A stretch of DNA of 64,000 bases. Source: Phyto melanocephala (taxonomy: Eukaryota; Arthropoda; Insecta; Diptera; Rhinophoridae). Positions 34,522 through 48,227 of this stretch are shown piece after piece. The DNA lies in NCBI GenBank assembly GCA_941918925.1, contig OW799234.1:128630895-128694894 (forward strand), in the 5' to 3' direction. Under the pieces are notes generated by a model. The model was not told the origin of the DNA. It worked only from the letters and a program-made list of their open reading frames with translations, and searched no databases. The translations under genes and the position numbers were made by a program. The number at the start of each line of letters is the position of its first letter. Within the stretch, counting starts at the first letter, position 1.

Positions 34522-35365
34522 AAAATAAGTACAAGGGTTAAGTTCCCCCCTGATTGCTTTAAAACACAATACTTATGTTTGGGTGTGTGCACTGGCACCA
34601 CACATACGGGAGTGCGTGTTGTATTGTTTTCATATAGATTTGTTGTAGTGTTATTCTAGCAACAATCTTTAATCGCCAGAGGTGGAAGTTTTTACAAAAA
34701 CAAATTGCATAAAATATTTTTTTGGAATAATTTTTTTTTAATATTCTGTAAAAAAGTATCGTCACTTTTTGGAATATGTTTCTAGAGATCAGTATGTATC
34801 GTTTTTAAATTATTTTCTTTTTATTTTTTTATTATGTGTAAATATTAAGAATTACTCTCAAGAAATTATAAATTTTTTTTTAATTTTTTTGGAACGGTTT
34901 AGGTAAGTTTTGGAGAAATTTACTTTATACATTTTCTACAAATAGATCTTTTTAAATTTTCTACAAATAGAGAATTTAGTGAAAAGTTTTTAAAATGAGA
35001 ATTTTTTAGATTTATTTTCAACGTATTGAAATATATTCTATGACATTTTTTTTATATCTAATGAATAATAACAAGGTTAATCATGCTCATAAGAGATTTC
35101 GAAACTGGTAAAAAGTAACCCTTTATGCAGAACACAAACTATTTAATTTAATTCTTCAATTTATAAAAAAACATTGGTCCGATATTGTTTCTATTATCTA
35201 CTAAGAATATCCCAAAAGCAATTGAAAATTGTACTATTATATATATTACAATCTTTATGAATCTGGTAAACAGGGACCGCTTTGCTGGTCCGCACAAAGT
35301 TTTTGTATTCCTAAAAATTGCTGGATCAAGAAAAACAATACGTAATTTTGAAGAGATCTAATGAA
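34522..35365. other. AT-rich non-coding DNA
   Basis: Nothing recognised between two Helentron-like copies in the same orientation. Confidence 0.5.
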
Positions 35366-36160
35366 AACAAGTAAGAGCGCTATATTCGGCCACGCCGAAT
35401 CTTATATACCCTTCACAACGTGTAGTCATGCAATAACAGTTGCTTGTATCACCATTCATCCCATATGAAATACGTACACGTATGTATGTTAAAAAAACGA
35501 AAAAAAAAAAAATTTTAAAAAAAATTAAAAAAAAAAAATTTAAAAAAAAAATTTAAAAAAAAAATTATTATATATATAATATACATATATAAAACAAAAA
35601 AAAAATAAAAAAAAAAAATTAAAAAAAAAATAATAAAAATATAAATAATATATTAAATAAAAAATAAAAAAAAAATAAAAAAAAAATTTTAAAAAAAAAT
35701 TTTTAAAAAATTAAAAAAAAATTTTTTTTGGCTCAGTTGGGATTCAATGCCACGTTTTCTCTAACCAGTATACACGTTTGTATGTATGTATGTTGTTGTT
35801 GTAATGTTGTTTTTGTGAAAAAAAAATCGAGGTGGTCGTGGGTTTTTGCTCATATCTCAGTTCTTTATGCACCGATGTTTCTGGTTTTCAATACCGATCT
35901 ACTCCCGAATATTTCTGATATTTTAATACCTTACCCGGGTCCAACCTATGTCGGGGGGCTTCAAAAAGTTGATTTCAACATACACACGGACAGACGGTCA
36001 GACGGACAGACGGACAGACTGACAGGGCTTAATCGACTCCCCTATTCATAAGCTTTCAGAAAATATATACTTTATGGGGTCGGAAATGAAAATTGTAGAA
36101 ATTTCACACGGAATGACAAACCTATATATACCCTTTTTCACTGTGTGAAGGGTATAAAAA
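35366..36160 (-). mobile_element. Helentron-like element, copy 5
   Basis: Nearly identical to copy 4 and the best-preserved member: hairpin TTCGGCCACGCCGAA, CCATATGAAATACGTAC, A-rich tract 35490-35727, then the CTCAGTTGGGATTCAATGCC block through GTGTGAAGGGTATAAAAA. Low divergence from copies 4, 6 and 1 implies fairly recent activity. Confidence 0.75.
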
Positions 36161-39100
36161 TTACTTATAATTTGAGCAATATTTACTTTTTCGTTCCGCT
36201 TATTGTCTAACTCGCTTATTAGACTCAAAAAACAACTCTTGAAAAGTATGTACAGTGAGAAGAAAAATGTCAAACAAATAAATATACAAAAAACAAAAAG
36301 TAAGAAAATGGAAAATGGTTGATGAAAATTAATTAATAAAATCTTAAAATAAATTCAAATACATATATATATATATGTATAAATATAATTGTAAATATAT
36401 TTTATGAACAGGAAAAAAAAATGAAGAGAAGGCATGATTTGATTTCGTATAAATACAATTTTACAGCTAAATTCAGTCTGTGTGAACACTTATTTAAATT
36501 GCTCAATCAACACTAAATTGAAACAATTAAACATATCTGTCGGAACAGGGTAATATTTCTCTTTTAATGAAATCTAATATTATAAAGTCTTTAAGGAATT
36601 GATTTATAAACTGAAAGTAAATAAATAAAAAAAATGTATATTCTTTAATAATAATTTGTAATAATAATTTATATTGTTTAATTAGTAATGAAAAATTAAT
36701 TAATTTTTCATTTACTATACCTCTTTAATGTGCTTTTTCAGTGTTTTTCAGTTTATTAAAATATTTAAATATAAAGGATTACATTTGTTTAGTTTTCAGT
36801 AAAAAATTTTTAACTTTAAGTAGACCGAAGGTGAATAGAAAACAAATTAATATGGGTCACTGATATGTTTTATATCTCAGGCTGTTAATCAAAAGTTACA
36901 GTTATATATTCTACTAATTAAGCTTTTTTAAGTCCACTACAAAATGATAGTAATTTCTCAAAATTTTTTTACAAATTTTATATTGTCAGATTTTACATAT
37001 TTTTTTTTTTATAAATAAGGAGTTTATAAAAGTATTTTAAGGCATAGAACTTTTGTTTTATAAATTAAAAAAATAATTGGGCGATTCACAAGATGTCTTA
37101 TCATGACATATTGTCATATTGTTTTAAAATTTTACAATAGTTTAAAAATGTTGTTGTTGCTTTTCAAACAAAAAGTGTCTCATAATATTAGAACTTTGTA
37201 CGCTATGTTTATTGTGTTGTCGTATTTAATAAGCAGAGACCTGTGCTAAATGGCTAAGCCAAGCTGCAATAGTTTTTGTAAGCCGTCGCCGTTCATTGTA
37301 TAATTTTATCGGGCCGACATCCAAATTTAAGCGCTGTTGCTAATTTTAAATAACAAATCACTCTGCTGTTTTTGTTTATCAAACAAAATTTAATTTATTT
37401 GTGATTTATTTACTTGAGTCTGCCATTACAACATCTAAGGTGTACTTTTCGCACAAACTGGCTATTATTTTGTTTTTTTTCACTTGTTTTTGGCATTATG
37501 AAGGAAAATATTTATTTTGATAATTGTTTTACATCAGCTGATTTAAATTCAAAATAGCACACTTAATTATGAGGGGTTGTTCACAATAGTCTTAATTTTT
37601 CATGCTATTATTATAGGACATATGATTTTATGACACTACTGTAAATCCCCCAAATATATATTTGCCTAACTATACTAAAAATGTATATGTATTGCCATCC
37701 CTGATATTACAAGTAGTGAATTTTGCAGTGGTTCTATATGTATGTATGTAACATGCAACTTTTTTGTTTAATTTTTTGTTACTAAATACGACTATAAAAT
37801 ATTATCATACTAGTTGATTTTTAAATAAATTTCATTACTTACTTATGTCCCAGTTAGGGCATTTAACGAAAACAGTCCTCTAAATCTATCGAATAATTAA
37901 AATTATTGCATGTAGAAATATTTGTTTTTTTTTTAATTTTTTTCAATCAAAAATTGGTTTTGAAAAATACGATTCTCATTTAAATATAAATTGTTTCAAA
38001 TTTATTGAAAAATAGCAAAGAATAAAAAAAATAAAAACTATATTTGTAATTAAAAGGAATTAGACTTTAATACTGGAAAAATGAAAGTCGCAAATTTTTT
38101 GAATCTCTTTTCTTTAAATGTACAATAACGATATCCGATAGAGTAAAATAACATTTTGGCCAGCAGGACACATTGTTACTAAGTTCTTTTTAAAAAGGGC
38201 TATTGCTAAGGCTTTAATCTAGGTATGTTATACTGGCATAATAATATATGACGAATGCTGGATGTAACAATTTGTTGGGTTATTGTTATATTCAAATCGT
38301 AAGAGAAGGTTCAACGAATTAGTATGTTTAGGTTTAACCAAATTCTAGATTTTAGATACCGTGAATGCTAAGAAAGTATATAGCAGCATCGATAAAAGGT
38401 ATTCCTTTCTACTGGTGCTTAATTACAGTTCGCAAACTCTGCTTTGATGCTGCCAAACAAAAACAGCAAAACAATGAAGTCGTCCATTTGCTTGGAATAT
38501 GCTTTGTTGCCAAAATCACATCTACATATTTATAACTGAAGACCGACCATATTCTACGTCCAACTAAAAACAATTGAAAATTGTGTATGGAGTTACAAAC
38601 CACACTATTTGAAAAGTAAGTATCCAACCTGAGTTTCTGATGCCAATTAAACAAAACTAGATTAACGGAGTTTTCAGGGACCAGTTCCTATGACTTAAGG
38701 GAAAGAACCTGAACTACGAGTCAACATCTAGAAATCGGAGAATAATAACTGTTTGTATTATATTCTATATATATATATAACTGTTTTCGTTTCCCGGACT
38801 AAAATAAGATCTTGTAGGAAAAAATTCATTAAGAACATTTTGGGTATAAAATCCAGATAATAACTTACCGTTCGGATAAAAAGAATCCAATTTAAAAATA
38901 TTATACTTATCCTTGTGAAATAAAAAAATAGTGTCTCGTAGTAAAACCAAATATGAAGACAATAAGAAAATATCTTAAAGTAAATAATATAGTCAAGCTA
39001 AATCAGCTAGATTGAAGAGAAATTTTGTATCTACAGTGACCTCAGTACCGAATCAGGCGTACATACATAAAACAATGACTGTAGGGTATGCATGGAAGAC

Positions 39101-40036
39101 ATGAAAGATCTATATATTATCGGATGATACAATACCAGATGTGACTTGACATTATCCAGCAAATGTATTGAGCCATTTACATTTTTGTGTGCTCATAAGT
39201 GTTAATAACTTTAAATTTGTTTAACATTTTCTATTTGTAATTTTACTTAATTACACATTTAAATGAACATTTCTGTTTAAATCAAGTATGAATTAATTAT
39301 TTTAAAGTTTCAACTCCGATATGACTTATTCTGTAAGCCCAAATTTAAAATATAAATATTTTATTGTTTTTTATTTTATTTTTATTTTTGCGAATATGAG
39401 AAACAGTTTTTCATTTGTTACCATTCATTCATTTACTCCAAATATAAATATGTATGTGAATGTGTGTATGTTGTTACTATAAAGAAGCAGTAGTGCTTGC
39501 TCCTGGTAGTTTCTTTTGCTGCTGCTGTTGATGACTTTTTATCTGATGACATTCTTTTGAGGAACTACAGTTGAGTTAATTTAATTGGTTTTTCTTGTCT
39601 TGCGTGTATATTAAAGTGTTGAATGTTAAACAACAAAACTTTTGAACGAGTTCTAAAGTACAACGTTTTCATTATTACTTAAGTGAGTGTATTTTGAATA
39701 TAAACTATTTTGAGTTGAGTTTTCAATGTAATACCAGAAAGTGCAAAGTAGTGTTGTAAAAGGTCCCATTATGGGATCACTATACATTTGTTAAAATGCA
39801 AAAAAAAAATTAAGAAAATACAGTGGCAGAACAATAAAATACAGGGAAAGGGGGTAGAGTTATATATTTTTGACATTTTTTCACATCATGTGAAAAATTA
39901 ATGGTACTTATATGTACTGAGATCAAAAAAATATTTTTAAATGTCCAATACTTTGGGTAAGTTTCTCTTGCAAGTTTTTATTATAAGTAAGTGCAAGTTG
40001 TTTTAATTGTTTAATATTGAAAAAAAAATAATAATA

Positions 40037-40038
<2 letters not shown>
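36161..40038. other. AT-rich non-coding DNA
   Basis: No exon or transposon recognised over nearly 4 kb. The minus-strand frame at 38409-38654 (KLRLDTYFSN...RRIWSVFSYKYV) is less AT-rich, but I cannot match it to a family. Confidence 0.4.
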
Positions 40039-40067
<29 letters not shown>

Positions 40068-40369
40068 TGTATGTATGTATGTATGTATGTATGTATGTAT
40101 GTATGTATGTATGTATGTATGTATGTATGTATGTATGTATGTATGTATGTATGTATGTATGTATGTATGTATGTATGTATGTATGTATGTATGTATGTAT
40201 GTATGTATGTATGTATGTATGTATGTATGTATGTATGTATGTATGTATGTATGTATGTATGTATGTATGTATGTATGTATGTATGTATGTATGTATGTAT
40301 GTATGTATGTATGTATGTATGTATGTATGTATGTATGTATGTATGTATGTATGTATGTATGTATGTATG

Positions 40370-40399
<30 letters not shown>
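40039..40399. repeat. (ATGT)n microsatellite, 361 bp, about 90 units
   Basis: Uninterrupted tetranucleotide repeat. Three units make 12 nt coding MYVC with no stop in any forward frame, so the long open frames here are artefacts. Confidence 0.98.
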
Positions 40400-40402
<3 letters not shown>

Positions 40403-40433
40403 GTACTTATATGTGCAATTTATACACTACAGA

Positions 40434-40577
40434 CCTATGTATGTACATTAGGGGTACAATCAAGGCACTATCACCAGGCTGTAGCCGATGTTGTGCTGAA
40501 ACCGAAAAATCTTTCCTCAGGTCATTTCGTAACAAAAACGTTCCGCGTAGAAGCCGATTTCTGAAAGCCCTTTAGAT
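40434..40577. other. Less AT-rich fragment beside the microsatellite
   Basis: The segment with TATCACCAGGCTGTAGCCGA and CGTTCCGCGTAGAAGCCGAT stands out in base composition. Read on the minus strand it would be followed by an (ACAT)n tail, an arrangement seen in some SINE or LINE 3' ends. No second copy exists in the window to test this. Confidence 0.3.
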
Positions 40578-41103
40578 TTTTTTTTTGTTTTTTAAAAATT
40601 TTTTATTTTATTATTTTTTAACTTTTAACAATTGTATTCTTAATTGGGCTTTGAGCCAATACCATTTTAAGGTCGAAGAAAATATAAACAAATTATTTAA
40701 CTATTTACATATCTCAATATAATTATATGATTATAATCAAAATCACAATCTGAAAACTTTGTTAAGTGAAATTACTTAATTTTTTAGAACTTACTGATCC
40801 CAAACTTAATTGCATTTAACGCGGAACCTTTTTTAACGATATCAAAAATCTAAAGATGCAGTTCTGATTGTTTTTTTTATGCACTACATGATATGGATAG
40901 GGCCATTGTATCCCTAATGTACTTATCGATGGCCACAAGTAGAAAGGCCCTATCTCGTATTTTTTTTTTTCGAAATTGAAGTTTTCAGTGATCCCAATAC
41001 ATTTTGCATAAATAAACCCCGCCACAAAAATTTAATGCTATAGTATTAAAAATAACAGATTATAAGCAACTTTTAAAAAAGACATACATATAACTAAAGC
41101 TGG
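40578..41103. other. AT-rich non-coding DNA
   Basis: Nothing recognised. Confidence 0.5.
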
Positions 41104-41950
41104 TTATACCCTTCACACAGTGAAAAAGTGTATATATAGGTTTGTCATTCCGTGTGAAATTTCTACAATTTTCATTTCCGACCCCATAAAGTATATATTT
41201 TCTGAAAGCTTATGAATAGGGGAGTCGATTAAGCCCTGTCAGTCTGTCCGTCTGTCCGTCTGACCGTCTGTCCGTGTGTATGTTGAAATCAACTTTTTGA
41301 AGCCCCCCGACATAGGTTGGACCCGGGTAAGGTATTAAAATATCACAAATATTCGGGAGTAGATCGGTATTGAAAATCAGAAACATCGGTACATAAACAA
41401 CTGAGATATGAGCAAAAACCCACGACCACCTCGATTTTCTTTTCACAAAAACAACATTACAACAACAACATACATACATACAAACGTGTATACTGGTTAG
41501 GGAAAACGTGGCATCGAATCCCAGCTGAGCCAAAAAAATTTTTTTTAATTTTTTTTTTTTAATTTTTTTTTTATTTTTTTTTTATTTTTTATTTAATATA
41601 TTATATATATTTTTATTATTATTTTTTTTTTTATTTTTTTTTTTTTATTTATTTTTTTATTTTTTTTTGTTGTATATATATTATATATTTATATAATAAT
41701 TTTTTTTTAAATTTTTTTTTTTAATTTTTTTTTTAAATTTTTTTTTTATTTTTTTTTTTTTCGTTTTTTAACATACATACGTGAATTTATAATTTTACAA
41801 TGGGATGTTTTTATATATGTATGTTTTTATATGTATGTACGTATTTCATATGAGGTAAATGGTGACACAAACTACTGTTATTGCATGACTACACGTTGTG
41901 AAGGGTATATAAGATTCGGCACGGCCGAATATAGCGCTCTTACTTGTTTT
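41104..41950 (+). mobile_element. Helentron-like element, copy 6
   Basis: TTATACCCTTCACACAGTG start, TTCGGCACGGCCGAA hairpin and GCGCTCTTACTTG end. T-rich tract 41530-41770. Keeps the shared 107-codon frame on the minus strand. Confidence 0.75.
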
Positions 41951-43957
41951 TGTAAAACATTTGTATAAAACTACATAAATTTGTTCGCACCTGAAGGCAA
42001 AAAAAAAATATCGAATCATATTATGGAGCGATGACACTAAGATTAATTTGCTCAAAAACGTATCTAAAAATAATATAAGACGTTCTAAGGGTGAAAAAAT
42101 AAAAAACAGTTTTGTATAAGTTCCTGATTTAAAATATTTTTCTTAAATTCTATAATCATTTCTTCAAGTGTAGTTAAAATTTTTTAATAAATATCCTATT
42201 TGGAGAAAATGTACAAACAACTAAGAGCAGTTTTTGTTGTGTTTTTAGTAAACTGTAGACTAATGAGATGATTGTCTCATTACTTCGAGATACAACTTTA
42301 GACAGCAGCTAATACTAATACTCCTTAAATTCAATTAGTTTGTATGCGTGTATAATACAATTTACCATTTCCGTTTCATTGCATTTTTATTGCAATAGAA
42401 ATTCATCGTAAATTTATTGTCAACAGTTGCACATCATCATACACCTCATCCCTATTGCATTCCACTAATATACATATTTTTATAATTTCAAGTTGATTCG
42501 CTATTTTTATAAGTCTCCAACTATTTTTTTTTGTTGTTAATTCTGCACGAGAACAAAATAAAAAAAAAATTGTGTATAATTCAAGTTGAAACGATCATCA
42601 TTTCTAAGATTAAAAATATATTTTTTATTTTAGAAAAAAAGAAACTCCTTTCTTTGTTGTTTTTAGTTTGTAGTTGGAAGATTAAATAGATCACTTAAGT
42701 CATTAACACTTTTAAGGAAAAACAAAACTATAATTAGCCAGACATGCGATAGTGACTGTAATGAAATCCAAAAACTTTTGATGTGTTCTTTATTTTGGAA
42801 TCTTTTAATGGATTATTAAAGGGCGGAATTATGAGGACAATCATGTGTAAAGAAAAAAGCATATCAAAAATGTTGTCTAAATAGAGAAATAATCGTAAAT
42901 TTTTAAAAATTTTAAATTTATTAAAATAGTTTTAAGTTGTCTAAGCGATTTTCAATTCGTAACAATTTACAAAAAAATCTTATTTGACCTTTATAAATGC
43001 ATTTAACTTTTTTAATTTCATATAAAATAAAGAATATATTTTTCAATTTTAAATTTAACATAAATGCCTTCAATAATTTATAATAAATCAAATCTTGAGC
43101 ACTGCCATCACTGTTTTCCTCTTTCACATCTAGATTTAGCTTATTAACATTAGCCATGGTGCTGTTATGCACTCCATATTTCAACCTATAAATCCATCAA
43201 AATTTAAACTAAAAAAAATAAAATTGACAGCCTCAAATTTGTACTCTTTTCTTTATGTAGATAAATATAATCGAACCATAAATAAAATTAATTAAAATAG
43301 AACTCAATCTAATGCTCTTACTTTAAAACTACCCAGAAACAAAAGTATAAACAAACTGACAGACGGACAGTTAAACAGAAACTCATGAACTGGCAATGAC
43401 GCAATTAATTTTATTGAATTTGTTGGGAATCCGTAATACGTATATAATTTGGTACATATTAATTAATTAATGCAATTGGATAAAAGGCACAAATAGAGAA
43501 AAAAGTAAAGACAACTTTGTTCATTAATTGAGAAAATTTATGTAAAAAATTATGGTTTGAAGTTTAAATTTTTTCAAAATTTTGCTTTTATACCTTTAGA
43601 AAACTTTTAATAAAACTAAGTAATTTTGTCTTCACTTTTATATTATTTACACTTAAATTATTTAAACCGAAATTGTTGATCGATTAGGGCCTAGAAGATG
43701 GGTTACTAAAACATTAAGCATTAAGTTCTGCCTTCATTTTATGCATGAAAATGTTTAATTCTCTACACGGAAAAAATATCGAGTTCAAAATTTTATTTTG
43801 TATTTAAAACAAATGACAAAAAACTTTTAAAAACTCACAAAGTACTGGCAAACGGCATAGGGAAAGTTGCTTAAAATATTAAAAAAAAATATATATTTTT
43901 TTAAAAGGTGTTTTATTTTAGAACTTTAAAATGGAATAAAACAAAGATGAATTTTTT
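41951..43957. other. AT-rich non-coding DNA
   Basis: No exon supported. AAAACTACCCAG at about 43326 resembles one terminus of the CCCAGCAAA element, without a partner. Confidence 0.45.
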
Positions 43958-44833
43958 TATACCCTTCACACAGTGAAAAAGGGTATATATAGGTTTGTCA
44001 TTCCGTGTGAAATTTCTACAATTTTGATTTCCGACCCCATAAAGTATATATTTTCTGAAAGCTTATGAATAGGGGAGTCGATTAAGCCCTGTCAGTCTGT
44101 CCGTCTGTCCGTGTGTATGTTGAAATCAACTTTTTGAAGCCCCCCGACATCGCTCGGACCCGGGTGAGGTATTAAAATATTAGAAATATTCGGGAGTAGA
44201 TCGGTATTGAAATTCAGAAACATCGGTACATAAACAACTGAGATATGAGCAAAAACCCACGACCACCTCGATTTTTTTTTCACAAAAACAACATTACAAC
44301 AACAACATACATACATACATACAAACGTGTATACTTGATAGAGAAAACGTGGCATCGAATCCCAGCTGAGCCAAAAAAAAATTTTTTTTATATTTTTTTT
44401 TATATTTTTTTTTTAAATTTTTTTTTTTATTTTTTTTTTTATTTTTTATTTAAAATATTATTTATATTTTTATTATTATTTTTTTTTTTATTTATTTTTT
44501 TTTTTTTTTATTTCTTTTTTTTTTGTTTTATATTTATTATATATATTTTAATTATTTAAAAAAAAAATTTTTTTTTTAAATTTTTTTTTAAATTTTTTTT
44601 TAACTTTTTTTTTAAAATTTTTTTTTTAATTTTTTTTTTTTTATTTTTTTTAACATACATACGTTAATTTTTAATTTTACAATGGGATGTTTTTATATAT
44701 GTATGTTTTTTATATGAATGTACGTATTTCATATGAGATGAGTGGTGATACAAACTACTGTTATTGCGTGACTACACGTTGTGAAGGGTATATAAGATTC
44801 GGCATGGCCGAATATAGCACTCTTACTTGTTTT
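43958..44833 (+). mobile_element. Helentron-like element, copy 7
   Basis: TATACCCTTCACACAGTG start, TTCGGCATGGCCGAA hairpin and GCACTCTTACTTG end. Longest T-rich tract of the family (44370-44650). It has one fewer CTGTCCGTCTGTCCG segment, and its 107-codon frame is disrupted near the start. Confidence 0.72.
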
Positions 44834-44879
44834 TACATAAAATATATTTTATTTCATAATTTATACTTCTGGCATATGA

Positions 44880-45475
44880 CCGTCGCGGCTGGCTGGGACG
44901 TAGTCTAGTCTGGAGGTCCAATGAATTTTTCCAACATTTGTGGCAGTATATATACGGCAATAACGCTGCGAATATTGTCCTCCACAGAAAATAGTCTAGC
45001 GACGTTAAATCACACGATCTTGGAGGAAAATTCACGGGTTTAAAACTTGAAACTATGCTGTTACCAAACGTTGCGCCGTCTTGTTGAAACCACAGCTACT
45101 GCACATCATGATTGTTCAATTGATGAACGAAAAACCAGTAATAATGGCTCTTTAGTGGAAATTATTGACTGTAATATTCTGACCAGCATCGTTTTTAAAG
45201 AAGTGTCGATGATGAATAATTCTGCCAGCTCAATAAGCACACCAAACAGTTAGTTTTTCTAGATGTAACGGTGTCTCAGCATACACTTAAGGATTATGAT
45301 CACTTCAAATACCGCAATTTTGTTTATTGACGTATCCATTCAAACAAGCGAGAGCTTGATCGCTAATCAAAATTCGTTTATGAAAATTGGGCCATTTTGT
45401 TGTGGGCCCATTCACCGAATCTACGCCTTGCTATTCATGCGTCATTCTATTCATGTTGAAATGTCAAAATATACA
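44880..45475 (-). pseudogene. Mariner-like transposase fossil, copy C
   Basis: Reading on the minus strand across frameshifts: EWAHNKMAQF, then ALACLNGYVNKQNCGI (first catalytic block), LHLEKLTVWCAY, HFFKNDAGQNITVNNFH, LNNHDVQ and LWFQQDGAT (second Asp), NFPPRSCDLTSLDYFLW (third Asp block), and LPQMLEKFI. The order is that of a mariner-like transposase of the FQQDGA...RSCDLTPLDYFLW type. The DNA-binding N-terminus is missing and there are stops. The tip of copy 7 lies only about 45 bp away. Confidence 0.82.
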
Positions 45476-45779
45476 TGAATCACTTGACAACATACAATTC
45501 AAATTTTTTTTTTTAATTTTATACGACTCTTAAAAAAATACCCAGTACATGTGTATTTGCTATGGCAGGCAAAATTTTAAAGTATACTGCACACTGGCGC
45601 TTAATTTGGACTCAGAAAACATGACGCCAAGAAAAAAATTCAAATATAGAAACTTGAGAGTTTTTCCATAATCATAGCAATTCAAAACATGGCCAACCAA
45701 ATGGACTACTTTTTTCATTTCCATTTCTAATGCATCAAAAATATTTTAACCAAAATTTTAATCCCTTCTATCGAGCTTT

Positions 45780-45925
45780 AAATATACTGACGAAAATCGC
45801 TAGATCCTTTAAGAATGATACCAGGTTTAGAAAACATATATTTTATGGGGTCTTGAAAATATAATTTTAACGGAGGAACAAAATCAATATAACCCTTCTC
45901 CAGTTTTTATAACCACCACACATGG
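45780..45925. mobile_element. Degraded Helentron-like remnant
   Basis: TGACGAAAATCGCTAGATCC, CATATATTTTATGGGGTC and TATAACCCTTCTCC echo the conserved wording of the family. Ends are lost. Confidence 0.4.
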
Positions 45926-48227
45926 TTATAAAAAGCAAGACTTTTAAATTGTCCCGTTTCCCTATACTATTTCTTAAAGCTCTTTAAAGTACTTTTTAAA
46001 TTTACAACAAATACGATTTTAGATTGAGATTTTTAACAAATAAAACTTTATTAAAATATAAAAAAAAGTATTTTAACGGATGTATTAATGAAGCGTAACA
46101 CCACATATGAATGAACAGAATGATTATAATAATGATGACGATGTTTTCTTCTTCTTCTTCTTCTTTTTGTTCCAACATAAACACAAACTTTTCTCTGGTT
46201 GGTGGTCGTCAATATGGTTGTTAAGTACTAATATTTTTTCTTATTTTGGCTACGAGTATAAATACTAATTTTGTTTGTGTATGTTTAAGTGTTTCTAGCT
46301 TTCGTTTTTCGAACAATTTATGATTTTGTTTGTAGGAGAAAAATTTTATTACTTTAATTTACATTTACTGTTGGCATACACCAAGTAACAACCACTCTTC
46401 TCGAGTACTTGGCTAAAGAGTTTGAAAGTATGAATTTTTGTTTAGACAACCTTCGTACTAATTTTTTTTTTATAATTGAATACAAATTTTATACATTTTG
46501 TTTGTTTTGGTTTGGTGTTTGCTTTGAAAGGTAAAAGCAATATGAAGTAAAATCGTTATACATAATTAGAGTGTTTAAAACAAAATAATTTGACTCTGCA
46601 CTATCACAAATGGAAAGAGTCTAATGAGTTCTTGAAGGTTTTTGCAACGCACAACTATTCTAACTTTTAAGTACACCACTTGACTTTCTATCACTTTCTA
46701 AGTCGAATCATGTTACTCCTGCCGGTACCTTTATACTCAGCAGTCCTTTAATCAAATTTTATTTTAATTTGGTGTGAATACCCATACTTTAGATTTAGGG
46801 GCAAATTTTTTATTACATATATTCATGATTTTGCCTAGCTTACATTACATTTTCTATGGGTGTTAGACTTAAACTTTCAGAATATATACAAATCCGGACT
46901 TAAGTATAACATTAACAAAAACCAAATTTTGCAATGATCTGTGCACATTAAACCTGGCTCTCATAAAAGGCAATGTCTTAAAAATCACCTTAAATGTTTA
47001 AACAAAGCTGGAGCATAATGAATTTTTTTTGGACAATACGAGTATAATATGAAGAATACTTCGTCATATACAACAATAGTGAGCTACATTGGTTATAGAT
47101 AGCAACCAAACTTTAGTAGCGTTGTAAACTAGCAACTCTTACGTTCCTGTTGCCAATTTACAAACTAATACGACAGCTGTAAGTCCCTAGTTGCCATTTG
47201 CATTTTATTTTTTTATTTATTTTTTGTAAATGGCAACATAATTGAGGTTCGGCTGCTATACATTGTCGAACTTCGAATTTATTTTAATTTAACAGCATGT
47301 TTTCAATAATATTACCATATTTTCATAAAAACATATCGACTTCCCTAGTCATAAGCTTTTAGGAAATATATTCTTAATATACTTAATTACAATCGGAGTG
47401 ATAAAGCTATATAATAATCTTGAGTCCCCAGGCGAATGGGTATGTTTCGCCAAATGTGTTTTTTAATTTCTAACCCACTCCCACTATCAAAGAGAAACTC
47501 TTGGGATTTCTTCTTTATTGTATCCAATAGAGTGTTGCCAAAACAAAAATTTTTTTTAATTATATAAAATCTTCAAATGAAAACAGTAACTCAAACCATA
47601 TTTCAGTTTTTTTTTCTGTACTTGAATTATAAATTTTTTACAAAAAATTCCAGAGTAGGCAGTATAAGTATAAAAAAATATAAATAATTTATTATCAAAG
47701 TTTTATTGGAGAACTGCTTACTTTGTGTGAAAATTTTGAGACACAAAAAGGTCTTAAAAACTTAATCAAAATAGCGAAAATATCACCATCATCGAAAAAG
47801 AACAATTGGGGTTCAAAGTCTCTAGTTTCATAATATGAAATAGACGATATAGTACAAAGCGGAACAATCAAAACGCATAATGTTCATAGTAAATAAAACA
47901 AAAAATGTTGTCAGAGAATTATCTTATGACAATTATGTGTGAAGGAAAATATTGGCCAAATTCTCGCTACAAACTCGTTGGAATAAGAAACCAAAATTCA
48001 ATTGGTTTTTATGGTTATGGGGACAGTCACTTTTATATACATTGTTGCCAATAAGTTTGGTTTAAAGAGCTGTTTTGATTGGGTATAGTTGAGACGTCTA
48101 ATTTAACCATAACATTGTGCATTATGGTTGGACCACCATTCAAAGAGTTTCATATATTGTGATGTATGGTCTATATCGCTAAACTTTTAAATTTGCTTTA
48201 TTTTATGTTTATTTAAATATGTTTTTC
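45926..48227. other. AT-rich non-coding DNA
   Basis: A small (CTT)n at 46149-46164, a Helentron-like scrap at about 47337-47420 (GACTTCCCTAGTCATAAGC, GGAGTGATAAAGCTATATAA) and a short hairpin TTGCCATTTGC/GTAAATGGCAA at 47191-47247. No exon. Confidence 0.45.

Noticed and set aside
38409..38654. 81-codon minus-strand frame
   Set aside because: No motif I can name; no supporting start or splice context.
40007..40575. Long overlapping open frames of repeated MYVC
   Set aside because: They arise purely from the (ATGT)n microsatellite, which has no stop codon in any forward frame.
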